Below, piece after piece: positions 25,654 through 35,397 of a stretch of DNA of 46,216 nucleotides; the first letter of the stretch is position 1; the number at the start of each line of letters is the position of its first letter. The notes under the pieces are model-generated. The model worked only from the letters and a program-made list of their open reading frames with translations, was not told where the DNA came from and made no database searches. The translations under genes were made by a program, and so were the position numbers. Source of the stretch: an uncultured Aquimarina sp. GTDB taxonomy: Bacteria > Bacteroidota > Bacteroidia > Flavobacteriales > Flavobacteriaceae. The stretch is from positions 1-46,216 of the forward strand of contig CALLUJ010000010.1 of assembly GCA_938011245.1 (NCBI GenBank). Reading direction: 5' to 3'.

Positions 25654-26391
25654 TTAAATATCATGCGTTTTGGTAATTATTGATAATAAAACATACAATA
25701 ATATACTTACTAAAATCCCTACGTAACCCAATATAATAACCAAAGTAAGTGCTGTTATAACTAAAATATAACGCATCCAATTATTTCTAAATCCCCATGT
25801 ATTAAATTTAAGTGCAAATAATGGTAATTCTGCATTTAATATATAGCTACAAAAAACCACAATAGCCATTAAAAAATATGTATTGGTTAGCCATACTCCT
25901 ATAAAGCTTTCTGGTTGGTAACTCCCTACTAAACCTAAACTAATTATTAAAAGCGTGTTTGCTGGAGTTGGTAACCCTATAAAAGAAGTGGTTTGTCGAG
26001 TATCAATATTAAATTTTGCTAAACGATAACTCGATGCTAAAGTAATTATAAACCCTAAAAAAGGGAGATAGTCCATAGCATAAGTGCTTGGTAATGTAAT
26101 GGGAAAAAAATCCTGTACTAAGTGCGATTGTTTCAACAATTGAAACATAAACATTCCTGGTACAAGACCACTTGTAATCATATCTGCTAACGAATCTAGC
26201 TGTAAGCCTAATTCACTTTGCACTTTAAGTATTCTAGCAAAAAAACCATCAAAAAAATCAAAAAATATACCTAAAAGCGCAAAAAAGGCTGCAATTTTTA
26301 ATTCATTAATACTAGCAAAATATACAGCTATACAACCTGAAAAAAGATTAAGTTGAGTAATTGCATTAGGAATGTACGATTTTATCGACAT
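25654..26391 (-). CDS. pssA: CDP-diacylglycerol-serine O-phosphatidyltransferase
   Basis: PssA makes phosphatidylserine from CDP-diacylglycerol and serine, the first step to phosphatidylethanolamine, in the inner membrane. The 245-residue protein has the CDP-alcohol phosphotransferase signature in full: D45, D48-G49, A52-R53, G62, D66 and D70. About seven or eight membrane helices are visible. Length fits the type II PssA of Bacteroidota and Gram-positive bacteria. It is divergent from the PorV-like gene. Confidence 0.93.
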   Translation of the reverse strand: MSIKSYIPNAITQLNLFSGCIAVYFASINELKIAAFFALLGIFFDFFDGFFARILKVQSELGLQLDSLADMITSGLVPGMFMFQLLKQSHLVQDFFPITLPSTYAMDYLPFLGFIITLASSYRLAKFNIDTRQTTSFIGLPTPANTLLIISLGLVGSYQPESFIGVWLTNTYFLMAIVVFCSYILNAELPLFALKFNTWGFRNNWMRYILVITALTLVIILGYVGILVSILLYVLLSIITKTHDI

Positions 26392-26446
26392 ATTATTTGT
26401 TATTAGGCTTTAAACACAATATCGTTACACAAATAAAGTTTAATAT

Positions 26447-27577
26447 ATGATAAAAAAACAACATCTTTGTAAAAAAAAATCTTTGAAAAGATTAGTATTC
26501 GTATTATTAGCATTGATTTTCTGCGTAAGTGTAAATTCTCAAACCAGCAGTTACTCTAATGAGTTTTTAGCCATTGGTGTGGATGCTGCTGCTTTTGGTA
26601 AATCTAATTCTGTTGTAGCTTCTACAAAAAATGTGAATGCTACCTATTGGAATCCCGCAGGGCTTACCAATATAAAAAATAAACAAATTGCTTTATTACA
26701 CTCTTCGTATTTTGGCAATATTGCTAATTACGATTTTGCCGCATTTGCACAGCCTTTAGATACCCAAAGCGCTTTAGGTATTTCTGTAGTTCGGTTTGGA
26801 GTAGATGATATTCTAGATACTCGTACACTTCTAAATAGTCAAGGTGATCGTAGTAACCCTAGACCTTTTAGAGATCTTCCTCGTTTTTCTACTGCCGATT
26901 ATGCTTTTACCGTTTCATATGCTCGTAAACTTTCCGAAAAAAACTTTAGTTATGGGGTAAATGCTAAAGTTGTACGAAGAATAATTGGAGATTTTGCTTC
27001 TGCATGGGGGTTTGGCCTTGATGCTGGTATACAAGGAAAGATTAAAAAGTACACTTATGGGGTTATGGTAAGAGATATTACGACAACTTTTAATTCTTGG
27101 AAAATAGATGATGATATTTTTGATACAGAAAGTACCGACCCTAACAATGCTTTAAATAGACAAGATATACCCGAAAAAACTGAAATTACCATACCAAGTA
27201 TTCAAGCTGGTCTTGCTAGAGATTTTGATTTATATCGCAGAGATTTAATTTTAAATGCTGAGATAAATTTTAATATTCGGTTTGCTGAATCTAGGGATTT
27301 AATTAGCACTTCTAATTTGAGTGTTGACCCTGCTATTGGATTTGATTTAGGCTATAGAAATACTGTTTTTATTAGAACTGGTGTTGGAAATTTTCAAAGA
27401 ATTCAAGATTTTGACCAAAGTACTAAACTTAGTTTTCAACCTAATTTTGGGGTTGGATTTCAATATAAAGGAATTTCTGTAGACTATGCTTTAACTGATA
27501 TTGGAGATCAAAGCGCCGTTGTATACTCTAACATATTTTCCATAATTGTAGACTGGAGAGTTTTTGGAAGACGCTAA
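26447..27577 (+). CDS. PorV/PorQ-family outer-membrane protein
   Basis: A 376-residue outer-membrane beta-barrel protein with a signal peptide (about 12-32, LVFVLLALIFCVSVNSQ). The mature start, SNEFLAIGVDAAAFGKSNSVVAS followed by ATYWNPAGL, is the hallmark of the PorV/PorQ (FadL-like) family. Blocks are given here in parts: FLAIGVDAAAFG, VNATYWNPAGLTN. In the type IX system PorV shuttles substrates at the cell surface; this shorter protein matches the second paralogue often called PorV2, whose exact role is unclear. It converges on the DUF1223 gene with an 8-nt gap. Confidence 0.85.
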   Translation: MIKKQHLCKKKSLKRLVFVLLALIFCVSVNSQTSSYSNEFLAIGVDAAAFGKSNSVVASTKNVNATYWNPAGLTNIKNKQIALLHSSYFGNIANYDFAAFAQPLDTQSALGISVVRFGVDDILDTRTLLNSQGDRSNPRPFRDLPRFSTADYAFTVSYARKLSEKNFSYGVNAKVVRRIIGDFASAWGFGLDAGIQGKIKKYTYGVMVRDITTTFNSWKIDDDIFDTESTDPNNALNRQDIPEKTEITIPSIQAGLARDFDLYRRDLILNAEINFNIRFAESRDLISTSNLSVDPAIGFDLGYRNTVFIRTGVGNFQRIQDFDQSTKLSFQPNFGVGFQYKGISVDYALTDIGDQSAVVYSNIFSIIVDWRVFGRR

Positions 27578-27584
27578 TAACATA

Positions 27585-28298
27585 TTAAGGCCTCCATTGG
27601 TTTGACCCAACTACCTCTAGATTTGTTTTTTGAACGTAAACTACAAAACTTAGTTCTTCTAAATTATAATCTACATTTTCAAAAACAATCACTGGTTTAT
27701 CTTCAGTTGATGTTATTTTTTTGTCCATAACAATATTGGCTTCAATAAGCTTTCTATTTCTGTTTTCTCCTCTCTTAACATTGGTACTATGCTCCTTTAG
27801 CAACATTGCTGTATTCACTCGATAATTTCCCAAAGTTTTCTCCAAATTGTATTTTAACTCAATATTTTTACCTCTTTTTATTACAGAAGTAATAGTTATA
27901 GGAATTTGTAATTTTTTTGAATTCAACTTTAAAAGTTGATTATTTAAAGCCCTTTTGTCTGAACCAACAACATGAGTATTCCCATTAATTACTAACTGAG
28001 GTGTATAGATACTACGTCCTCCAAATTTTTTTCCATAATCACGCTGATAGTTAGAGTAATTTGCTTTACTAAAAGGGTCTCTCCATCCTAATCGATTCCA
28101 ATAATCTACATGGTATGCTAGTGCAATAATGTTAGAGTTTTGATTATCTGAAATAATTTCTCTTAATAAATTATCTGCACTTGGGCAACTACTGCATCCT
28201 TGGGAAGTAAACAATTCCAAAACCACATTGTTTTGTTGAGATACAACTAGAAATGAATTTATTAAAAATAATCCTAATAATATTATACTTTTTCTCAT
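27585..28298 (-). CDS. DUF1223 exported thioredoxin-like protein
   Basis: A protein of 237 residues starting at the ATG of MRKSIILLGLFLINSFLVVS (28298), which is a good signal peptide; the longer frame from 28334 would put 12 polar residues in front and is not preferred. The mature part opens with VVLELFTSQGCSSCPSADNLL, a thioredoxin-like C-S-S-C motif in the DUF1223 setting. It continues with YHVDYWNRLGWRDPFS and TPQLVINGNTHVVGS, both diagnostic of DUF1223. Its substrate is unknown. A disulfide or redox role in the envelope is inferred from the CxxC motif. Confidence 0.87.
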   Translation of the reverse strand: MRKSIILLGLFLINSFLVVSQQNNVVLELFTSQGCSSCPSADNLLREIISDNQNSNIIALAYHVDYWNRLGWRDPFSKANYSNYQRDYGKKFGGRSIYTPQLVINGNTHVVGSDKRALNNQLLKLNSKKLQIPITITSVIKRGKNIELKYNLEKTLGNYRVNTAMLLKEHSTNVKRGENRNRKLIEANIVMDKKITSTEDKPVIVFENVDYNLEELSFVVYVQKTNLEVVGSNQWRP

Positions 28299-28344
28299 AA
28301 TAATATGGTCGTTCTTCTTAAAACAAACTAACAATTATCTATTA

Positions 28345-28385
28345 AAACACCAAAAGCTACCTAAAATAGGTAGCTTTTGGTGTTT
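28345..28385. terminator. Bidirectional terminator hairpin
   Basis: A perfect 18-bp stem (AAACACCAAAAGCTACCT with its complement, AAAAT loop) lies between trxA and the DUF1223 gene. On the minus strand, the 3' arm ends in a T-rich stretch, so it should end the trxA transcript. Confidence 0.85.
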
Positions 28386-28405
28386 CAATTATATTTTATT
28401 CTATC

Positions 28406-28723
28406 TTATAATAGAGAGTCTATAGCATCTGTATAAACATTTTTTGGAGATGCTCCTACTTGGCGTCCTACAATTTCTCCATTTTGAAAAACTAAAACAG
28501 TTGGTATGTTACGTACTCCATATTTTGCAGCAAATTCTTGGTTGGCATCTACATCTACCTTACCTACAACTGCCTTACCATCATATTCTCCACTTATTTC
28601 TTCTATTATTGGACCTACTTGCCTACATGGACCACACCATGCTGCCCAAAAGTCTACTAAAACTGGTTTGTCGCTTTTTAAAACTACTTCCTCAAAAGTA
28701 GCGTCTGTGATTTCTAAAGCCAT
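28406..28723 (-). CDS. trxA: Thioredoxin
   Basis: A 105-residue cytoplasmic thioredoxin with the active-site WCGPC (C30, C33), the buried D in VLVDFWAAW, the cis-Pro loop RNIPTVLVFQNG and a C-terminal helix. It reduces disulfides in ribonucleotide reductase and other targets. Full length, with the start fixed by the standard N terminus. It has its own promoter and terminator. Confidence 0.96.
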   Translation of the reverse strand: MALEITDATFEEVVLKSDKPVLVDFWAAWCGPCRQVGPIIEEISGEYDGKAVVGKVDVDANQEFAAKYGVRNIPTVLVFQNGEIVGRQVGASPKNVYTDAIDSLL

Positions 28724-28757
28724 ATTTAATTCTTTTATGGTTATTAATTTCTTTACA

Positions 28758-28792
28758 CAAACTTAGTCAATTATTGTTCTATTACTTACAAA
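28758..28792 (-). promoter_or_regulatory. Promoter of trxA
   Basis: TAAGTTTG (28765-28758 on the minus strand) matches the -7 consensus TAnnTTTG. A TTTG (28792-28789) lies 23 nt upstream in the -33 region. The remaining gap, 28793-29097, shows no convincing gene; a short hydrophobic frame near 28950-29060 lacks a credible start. Confidence 0.6.
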
Positions 28793-29097
28793 TTAGAGTA
28801 ACAATTTTAATTATAACCTTATTTATAAAACAACACTATATACTTAACTGCTATTAAAAAATAGCTAATTGTTTATTTTTTAGATTAGTCAACTATTAAT
28901 TCTATGACACACAATAGAGTTATATGGGAATGCTATTAATAATTCTTCTTACTCTTTTTTAGTTGAAGAAATCAATCTAAAATCTATACGGTGAGCCCAT
29001 AAACCTACCATAATCATAGCAAAACAAAAAATAACCCTATTAAACCTTGATAATTTGTACGCTTTTTTTATGTTATTTTTATAAAAAACTATAGAAA

Positions 29098-32000
29098 CTA
29101 ATTTAATTTATAGTGCACCTGCTCTTGCTCCAGTTTTTCGAGTAACGTGGGACGTATGTATATTTTTTTACTTCTGCTAGGCATTTTAACTACTATTTTT
29201 TCCTTACGTTCAAACACTTCAAAAACTAACGCTTTTTGTGAAATACTTTCGTCCATTTCCTCTTCTACTGGAGGGAAATTCTCTTCCTCTAGAATTGTTT
29301 CTATTTTATGTATTAATTTTTCGCTAAGCGAATCTACATCTAATTGTAGTGTAAGTTTATTCGCTAGCTTAGGCACAATATTATTTAATAGTGTAAAACT
29401 ATTGAACTGTATTCGGGCATCTCCACGTTTTCCCGTTTCTTTATTTATATAGCCTTCTCTAACATATAATTTTACATGCACAAAGTTGTTTTTTATTAGA
29501 TAAGGTCTAAATCTTAAATAATCTTCTCCAAAAATTCGAAACTCATATGCCATATCATAATCTTCTATAAAAAATGTAGCCCAACCTTTACCTGTTTTAG
29601 TTACACGATGTTCTACCGAAGTAACTACTCCTCCAAAGGTAACTTCTCTGTTTACTATTGCCTCTAAATTGGCTAAATCTTTAAGTGTATTTTTACAAAA
29701 ATGCTTAATAGCAAATCTATGATCGTCTAGAGGATGTCCAGAAATATAGATCCCAACAACTTCTTTTTCTTTAGCCAGTTTTTCCATAGTCCCCCATTCT
29801 TCGCAAGGTGGAATACTAGGTTCTTCAATTTGCACTTCGCTACTATCTCCAAATAAACTTACTTGAGATGAGTTTTTACTTTCTTGAAATTTATTTCCAA
29901 ACTTTACTGCTTTCTCTAAAAAAGTAGCCTCACTACCTGTTTCTACTCGGAAAAATTGTGCTCTGTGAGTATTTCCTAACGAATCGAAACCGCCTGCTAA
30001 AGCCAAACTTTCAAATGCTTTTTTATTGGCTGCTCGTAAATCGATACGTTTAGCCAAATCGAATATAGAAGTATATACTCCATCTTCTTTTCTATTTTCA
30101 ATAATTGTGGCTACTGCACCACTTCCTACCCCCTTAATAGCTCCCATACCAAAACGCACTGCTCCTCTGTCGTTTACCGAAAATTTATGGTAAGATTCGT
30201 TTACATCAGGACCTAATACTTCTAATCCCATACGCTTACACTCTTCCATAAAAAAGGTAATGGTTTTAATGTCATTCATATTATTAGAAAGTACTGCCGC
30301 CATATACTCGGCAGGATAATGTGCCTTACAGTAAGCGGTTTGATATGCAATCCATGCATAACATGTAGAATGCGATTTATTAAAAGCATAGGCTGCAAAT
30401 GCTTCCCAATCCTTCCAAATTTTCTCTAATTTATCTACGGCATGTCCTTTTGCTGAAGCTTGTTCTAAAAACTTCGGCTTCATTTTATCCAATACATGCT
30501 TCTGTTTTTTACCCATTGCCTTACGTAATACATCGGCTTCACCTTTTGTAAAATCGGCCAATTTTTGCGACAACAACATTACTTGTTCTTGGTACACCGT
30601 AATTCCGTATGTTTCTGCTAAGTATTCTTCGCAAGCATCTAAATCATATTCAATCTCTTCATCTCCGTGTTTCCTAGCAATAAAACTAGGAATATATTCC
30701 ATAGGCCCTGGACGGTATAAAGCATTCATAGCAATAAGATCGGCAAACACCGTTGGTTTTAACGATCGCATGTGTTTTTGCATCCCAGGAGATTCGTATT
30801 GGAACACCCCTACTGTTTCTCCACGCTGAAAGAGTTCGTATGTTTTTTCGTCGTCCAAAGGAAAATTTTCTGGATCTAGCTCTATTCCATGTTTTGCTTT
30901 TACAATTTTTACAGTATCCTTAATTAAGGTTAGTGTTTTTAATCCTAAAAAATCCATTTTTAATAGCCCCGCATCTTCTACTACCGAGTTATCGAACTGC
31001 GTACAGTACATATCCGAATCTTTGGCTAAAGCTACTGGAACAAACTTCGTAATATCGTCTGGAGTAATAATAACTCCACAAGCGTGTATTCCTGTATTTC
31101 TAACCGATCCTTCTAAAATATGTGCTTGATTAAGTGTTTCGGATTCTAAACCTTCGCCTTCAGAAATATTAAGTAATTCATTAATTTTTACTAACTCCTC
31201 ACTATTAAATTTCTTTTTTAGTACAGCCTCGTCAACCCCAATAATCTTTTTTAATTTGGACATATTTGGAATTAACTTTGCCATACGATCTGCATCGTGA
31301 AGCGGAAGATCTAAAGCTCTTGCCGTATCTCTAATAGAAGACTTAGCCGCCATGGTACCATACGTAATAATTTGGGCTACTTGGTTGGCTCCATACTTTT
31401 TTATAACATACTCCATAACACGCCCTCGACCTTCATCATCAAAATCAATATCAATATCGGGCATACTTACACGATCTGGATTTAAAAAACGCTCAAAAAG
31501 CAAATCGTACTTAATAGGATCCAAATTAGTTATCCATAAACAATAAGCTACTGCCGATCCTGCTGCCGACCCCCTTCCTGGCCCTACCGAAACCCCCATA
31601 TCTCTGGCAGCACGTATAAAATCTTCCACAATTAAGAAATACCCTGGATAGCCTGTTTTTTCAATTACTTTAAGCTCAAAATCTAGACGTTCGTCTATTT
31701 CTGGTGTAATTTCCTTGTATCTAATTTTTGCGCCTTCATAAGTTATATGGCGCAAAAATTTATTTTCTCCTCGTTTTCCTCCGTCTAATTTATCTTCTTC
31801 AAATTGGAACTCTTTAGGAATATCAAAAGCAGGCAATAATACATCTCTAGCTAGTGTAAAAGTTTCTACTTTATCTATAATTTCCTGAATACTGGTAATC
31901 GCTTCTGGAATATCTTTAAATAAAGATTTCATTTCGTCCGAGGACTTAAAATAGTATTCTTGATTAGGCAATCCATAACGATAGCCTCTTCCTCTTCCTA

Positions 32001-33573
32001 TGGGTGTTGCTTGTTTTTCTCCATCCTTAACACACAATAAAATATCGTGCGCATTAGCATTTTCTTTTTCGGCATAATAGGTGTTATTGGTAGCCACCAA
32101 TTTTATATTATGTCTTTTTGCAAATTTTATTAGTACTTGGTTTACACGATCTTCATCCTCTTGCCCATGGCGCATTAATTCAATATACAAATCGTCTCCA
32201 AACTGTTCTTTCCACCAAAGCAAAGCTTCTTCGGCTTGGTTCTCCCCTATATTCAACACTTTACTAGGTACCTCTCCGTACAGATTCCCTGTAAATACCA
32301 TTACATCCTCTTTGTATTGCTCTATTATTTTTTTATCAATACGGGGCACATAATATTTTCCATCTACAAAGGCTATAGAAGACATTTTAGCCAAATTAAG
32401 ATATCCGTTTTTGTTTTTAGCAATCATTACAATTTGGTAACCGTTGTCTTTTACCTTCTTATTGGTATGATCTTCACAAACCTGAAATTCACACCCCACT
32501 ATAGGAGTAATTTCCTGCTCTGGTATATATTCGTGTAAAGGTTCTTCGCCTTCTTCTAAACGGTTTTCTTTGGTAGCTTCATAACGAATTAAATTTTCAT
32601 CGTTACGCACCTTTACGCCTTTATTATGATTAATTACTCCATTTACAAAATGAAATGCCCCCATCATATTGGCATGATCCGTCATTGCTACTGCTGGCAT
32701 TTGGTGCTTTGCTGCCGAACTTACTAATTGGGGAATACTAATGGTAGATTGTAATATGGAAAACTGCGTGTGGTTATGTAAATGTGCAAAAGCTGCGTTT
32801 TCTAATGTCGCTAAATTTTCTTTTAAATCTGCAGCCGAAGGCGTGTCGTCTATTAAATGCTTTGCTAATTGCTTCTTAATTTTTTCGGAAGCCTTTTTTA
32901 GATTAATATGCTTTAATCCAATTAACTCAAAAGGTTGTTTATTTACCTCTCTAAATCGATTAAAATATTCGCTATCTACACCTAATTGGGCAACCGTGTA
33001 TTGCTGCTTACGTATCAATTCTAAAAAACAACGTGTAGTTGCCTCTACATCGGCAGTGGCATTGTGGGCTTCTCCAAAACCAATTCCAAATAAATGTTTA
33101 TGCAATTCGGTAAGGGTAGGTAATTTATATTTTCCTCCTCTACCTCCTGCTATTTTACACAAACTTGCCGTGTCTTCCGTACAAGTGTCCAATACTGGCA
33201 ACGAAGCCATAGGGTTTTCTACTCCTTCTCTATAGAATTCACAACCCATTACATTTACATCAAAACCCACATTTTGACCTACCACAAACTTGGCCTTTGC
33301 CAATACTGCATTAAATTTTTCTAATACCTCCGTTAGTAAAATACCATTTTGCTCTGCCAATTCTGTAGAAATACCATGAATCTTTTCGGCATCATACGGA
33401 ATATTAAATCCTTCTGGTTTTACCAAATAGTCTTGATGTTCCAAACAATTCCCCACCTCATCGTGCAACTGCCAAGCAATTTGTATGCAACGTGGCCAGT
33501 TATCGGTATCCGTAATAGGTGCCTTAAAGTTTTTAGGTAAACCTGTTGTTTCGGTATCAAAAATTAGGTACAT
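29098..33573 (-). CDS. dnaE: DNA polymerase III alpha subunit with fused N-terminal proofreading exonuclease
   Basis: A 1491-residue replicative polymerase. Residues 1-190 form a DnaQ-type DEDDh exonuclease with all catalytic residues: D6 and E8 (FDTETTG), D105 (VGQNVGFD), H170 and D175 (EAHNATADVE). A linker leads to the PHP domain (H264 in HLHNHTQFS), followed by the palm with the catalytic aspartates D706, D708 and D710 (PDIDIDFDD), then helix-hairpin-helix, OB and tau-binding regions. Ordinary DnaE is about 1160-1200 residues, so the exonuclease is an extra N-terminal module, in effect epsilon joined to alpha. I believe such long DnaE proteins are usual in Flavobacteriaceae. Confidence 0.94.
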   Translation of the reverse strand: MYLIFDTETTGLPKNFKAPITDTDNWPRCIQIAWQLHDEVGNCLEHQDYLVKPEGFNIPYDAEKIHGISTELAEQNGILLTEVLEKFNAVLAKAKFVVGQNVGFDVNVMGCEFYREGVENPMASLPVLDTCTEDTASLCKIAGGRGGKYKLPTLTELHKHLFGIGFGEAHNATADVEATTRCFLELIRKQQYTVAQLGVDSEYFNRFREVNKQPFELIGLKHINLKKASEKIKKQLAKHLIDDTPSAADLKENLATLENAAFAHLHNHTQFSILQSTISIPQLVSSAAKHQMPAVAMTDHANMMGAFHFVNGVINHNKGVKVRNDENLIRYEATKENRLEEGEEPLHEYIPEQEITPIVGCEFQVCEDHTNKKVKDNGYQIVMIAKNKNGYLNLAKMSSIAFVDGKYYVPRIDKKIIEQYKEDVMVFTGNLYGEVPSKVLNIGENQAEEALLWWKEQFGDDLYIELMRHGQEDEDRVNQVLIKFAKRHNIKLVATNNTYYAEKENANAHDILLCVKDGEKQATPIGRGRGYRYGLPNQEYYFKSSDEMKSLFKDIPEAITSIQEIIDKVETFTLARDVLLPAFDIPKEFQFEEDKLDGGKRGENKFLRHITYEGAKIRYKEITPEIDERLDFELKVIEKTGYPGYFLIVEDFIRAARDMGVSVGPGRGSAAGSAVAYCLWITNLDPIKYDLLFERFLNPDRVSMPDIDIDFDDEGRGRVMEYVIKKYGANQVAQIITYGTMAAKSSIRDTARALDLPLHDADRMAKLIPNMSKLKKIIGVDEAVLKKKFNSEELVKINELLNISEGEGLESETLNQAHILEGSVRNTGIHACGVIITPDDITKFVPVALAKDSDMYCTQFDNSVVEDAGLLKMDFLGLKTLTLIKDTVKIVKAKHGIELDPENFPLDDEKTYELFQRGETVGVFQYESPGMQKHMRSLKPTVFADLIAMNALYRPGPMEYIPSFIARKHGDEEIEYDLDACEEYLAETYGITVYQEQVMLLSQKLADFTKGEADVLRKAMGKKQKHVLDKMKPKFLEQASAKGHAVDKLEKIWKDWEAFAAYAFNKSHSTCYAWIAYQTAYCKAHYPAEYMAAVLSNNMNDIKTITFFMEECKRMGLEVLGPDVNESYHKFSVNDRGAVRFGMGAIKGVGSGAVATIIENRKEDGVYTSIFDLAKRIDLRAANKKAFESLALAGGFDSLGNTHRAQFFRVETGSEATFLEKAVKFGNKFQESKNSSQVSLFGDSSEVQIEEPSIPPCEEWGTMEKLAKEKEVVGIYISGHPLDDHRFAIKHFCKNTLKDLANLEAIVNREVTFGGVVTSVEHRVTKTGKGWATFFIEDYDMAYEFRIFGEDYLRFRPYLIKNNFVHVKLYVREGYINKETGKRGDARIQFNSFTLLNNIVPKLANKLTLQLDVDSLSEKLIHKIETILEEENFPPVEEEMDESISQKALVFEVFERKEKIVVKMPSRSKKIYIRPTLLEKLEQEQVHYKLN

Positions 33574-33662
33574 ATTTTTGGGCTTTGAGGTGTTTAGTAT
33601 TCATTAACAAAACTGAAGCATAAACACTAAGCTTGCTTCTCGCTTTATTTTATTAAATATAA

Positions 33663-33759
33663 GGGCGTTTCCCTACGGGTCGGGCTTTCCGCTATATCTT
33701 TTTATTTGGATACGCTATGCTCCTCCAAATAAAAAGGATGCCACTACAATCCCTAACGC
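33663..33759 (+). repeat. Structured repeat element, copy 1
   Basis: The stretch starts GGGCGTTTCCC, passes through CGGGCTTTCCGCTATATC and ends in ATCCCTAACGC; its outer ends GCGTT and AACGC pair, and a T-rich/A-rich arm pair (TTTTTATTTGGA with TCCAAATAAAAA) forms an inner stem. A second copy with the same conserved blocks lies at 41735-41847 on the other strand. I recall such elements as common between genes in Flavobacteria, possibly the Flavo-1 type RNA, but cannot confirm the name. It sits in the 5' region of dnaE. The remainder of 33574-34000 holds nothing I recognise. Confidence 0.7.
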
Positions 33760-34007
33760 AATTAGGTTATAAAAATACAAGCAATACCTGTACAAATTTC
33801 TATGTCTCTAAAAAGTAATTAGCTTTTTTATTAACGGAGCTGGATTATTCATTGACTTTTTTTAAATAGTACTTTTTTCTAATTTTTCATTGATTATTAC
33901 AAAAAGGATGGTCTCTAAAATGACCGATAAAGATAAGGATTAATATACACCTTAATTGATGCCTTTATTGCTAAAACCAAACTTAAAGAGCTTATATAAA
34001 ATAACAA

Positions 34008-34036
34008 AACCCCTAAAGTACTAAACCTTGAGGGTT
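34008..34036 (-). terminator. Possible terminator downstream of the cysteine-rich pseudogene
   Basis: On the minus strand AACCC TCAAGG pairs with CTTTAGGGGTT with one mismatch, and GTTTTGTTATTTT follows. It lies 50 nt after the pseudogene stop. Confidence 0.5.
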
Positions 34037-34085
34037 GATTATTATTTAAATGGATTGAAAATCCGTTCCATCATAATTTTTTATT

Positions 34086-34956
34086 CTATAGGCGCTCTAA
34101 AATAATTTTTTCAGGATATAAAGGTTGTATTACATCGCTAGATATCAAGTCCCATTCTAACTTATTAGCTGAATTTAACTTCACATTTATTTTACTCAAT
34201 GACCCTAATTGATATTCACTAGTTATGGTAATAGTAGCTTGGTTTCTACTTGTAAAAACTCTAGAAATTGTTTTTTTATTTGAACCACCACAATCTAGAA
34301 ATTGATTTTGAGAGATGTATGCTATACAATGATTGCCTTCACCATCATTATCTAGATACCATTTCTTAGATTCACATTTCCCAAAACAAACGCAAGGATC
34401 TCCTGTAAAGATTCAGGAGTCAGGGTCGCACTCATCCAAAGAATCATTATCAGGTGGAGACAACGGTCCTGAAGGAGTTGGAGATATCTTGAATAGAGAG
34501 GGCTCCTATATTTTCTTTTTCACCTGTTCGAACAGTCTATATCCCGTAGTGATTTGGAATAGCTACAACATTCTCAAAAAAATAAGGTCCACCGCCATGT
34601 AGTATTAATTTATTTTGATGAGAAGAAATATATCCATGGGTTTCAAGACCGCCAGGTTTATATTTAGGACAATTATCATCTTGTTTTCTACAAGAGCAAT
34701 CGGGTTGCAAGACATACCCCTTGGGACAACTTTTACTAGCACAGGACCCGTGAAGTTTAGGCTCACACGAGCATGTTTGGGTATTTAAAACGGTACCCTC
34801 ACTACAGGTTTTATTACAAAATGGATCGGGGAGCGAATCAATGGGTTCACACTAATCGGGATCACATTCACACTAATCGTAAGCAATACTACTGAGATCA
34901 CACGAATCACCTGTCCTATTCCATTTTTTTTCAACTAAAAATAAATACCTAATCAT
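34086..34956 (-). pseudogene. Decayed cysteine-rich secreted-type protein
   Basis: Read on the minus strand from ATG 34956, this gives a cysteine-rich protein with CxC pairs (CEC, CSCEPKLHGSC, CPKGYVLQPDCSC, CVCFGKC). The frame is broken by several in-frame stops (two TAG in the first 40 codons, a TAG after PNHYGI, and a TGA after CDPDS) and by a frameshift in the middle. Its C-terminal 120 residues (WYLDNDGEGNHCIAYIS to the stop at 34086) are still open and look like a beta domain. I do not recognise the family; the CxC spacing suggests an extracellular, disulfide-rich surface protein. It is no longer functional. Confidence 0.7.
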
Positions 34957-35152
34957 CCTTTTTTCAATGAACTACCTAAACTTTACAGATCTACTAAAAG
35001 AGGGAGTTTTTCTTGCTAGCAAAGTGTAAAATTGCCGTTACCACCAAAGCAATCTAAAAGCATTTAAGTTTCTAGAATAGGCATCTTAAAATTGGCATTT
35101 GATGTAGGGTTTACTTATTTATAATTGTCTTTATACAAAAAAAATAAATATT

Positions 35153-35347
35153 ATGCCTAAAATTAACAATAGTAAAGCAATGTCCGATGCTTTTGAACAA
35201 GCAAGTAATAATACTTTAAGTCAATCACAAAAAAGAATTGAAAAAGAAGGCTTCAATCCTCATAAAAGAAGTGATCTCAATAAAGCAATGAAAGAGGCTA
35301 AAAAAGCTGATAAATTTTTAAAAATATCTAAAGCACTTAGACCTTAA
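35153..35347 (+). CDS. Small hydrophilic hypothetical protein
   Basis: A 64-residue, helical, lysine-rich protein (MPKINNSKAMSDAFEQASNN, then an EAKKADKFLKISKAL tail) with no membrane segment, no cysteine and no known motif. ATG start with an A-rich leader, typical of flavobacterial genes. A 3' hairpin follows closely, which supports a separate transcript. I do not recognise the family and coding is probable rather than certain. Confidence 0.55.
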   Translation: MPKINNSKAMSDAFEQASNNTLSQSQKRIEKEGFNPHKRSDLNKAMKEAKKADKFLKISKALRP

Positions 35348-35356
35348 AACACGTTT

Positions 35357-35397
35357 TTTTGGAGTGTGGTGGCTCGCCAAGACGCCATACTCCAAAA
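35357..35397. terminator. Hairpin after the small hypothetical gene
   Basis: TTTTGGAGTGTGG pairs with CCATACTCCAAAA (one mismatch) around a small inner hairpin (TGGCTCGCCA). It starts 10 nt after the stop at 35347. It may act as a terminator or be the first arm of the larger structured stretch that follows. Confidence 0.6.

Noticed and set aside
28950..29060. A short hydrophobic minus-strand frame containing FNRVIFCFAMIMVGLWAHR
   Set aside because: It has no ATG before the hydrophobic part, is very short, and follows dnaE without signals. It could be a membrane mini-protein but is not supported.
34333..34602. An 89-residue plus-strand open frame
   Set aside because: It is antisense to the cysteine-rich pseudogene, which reads far better as protein.
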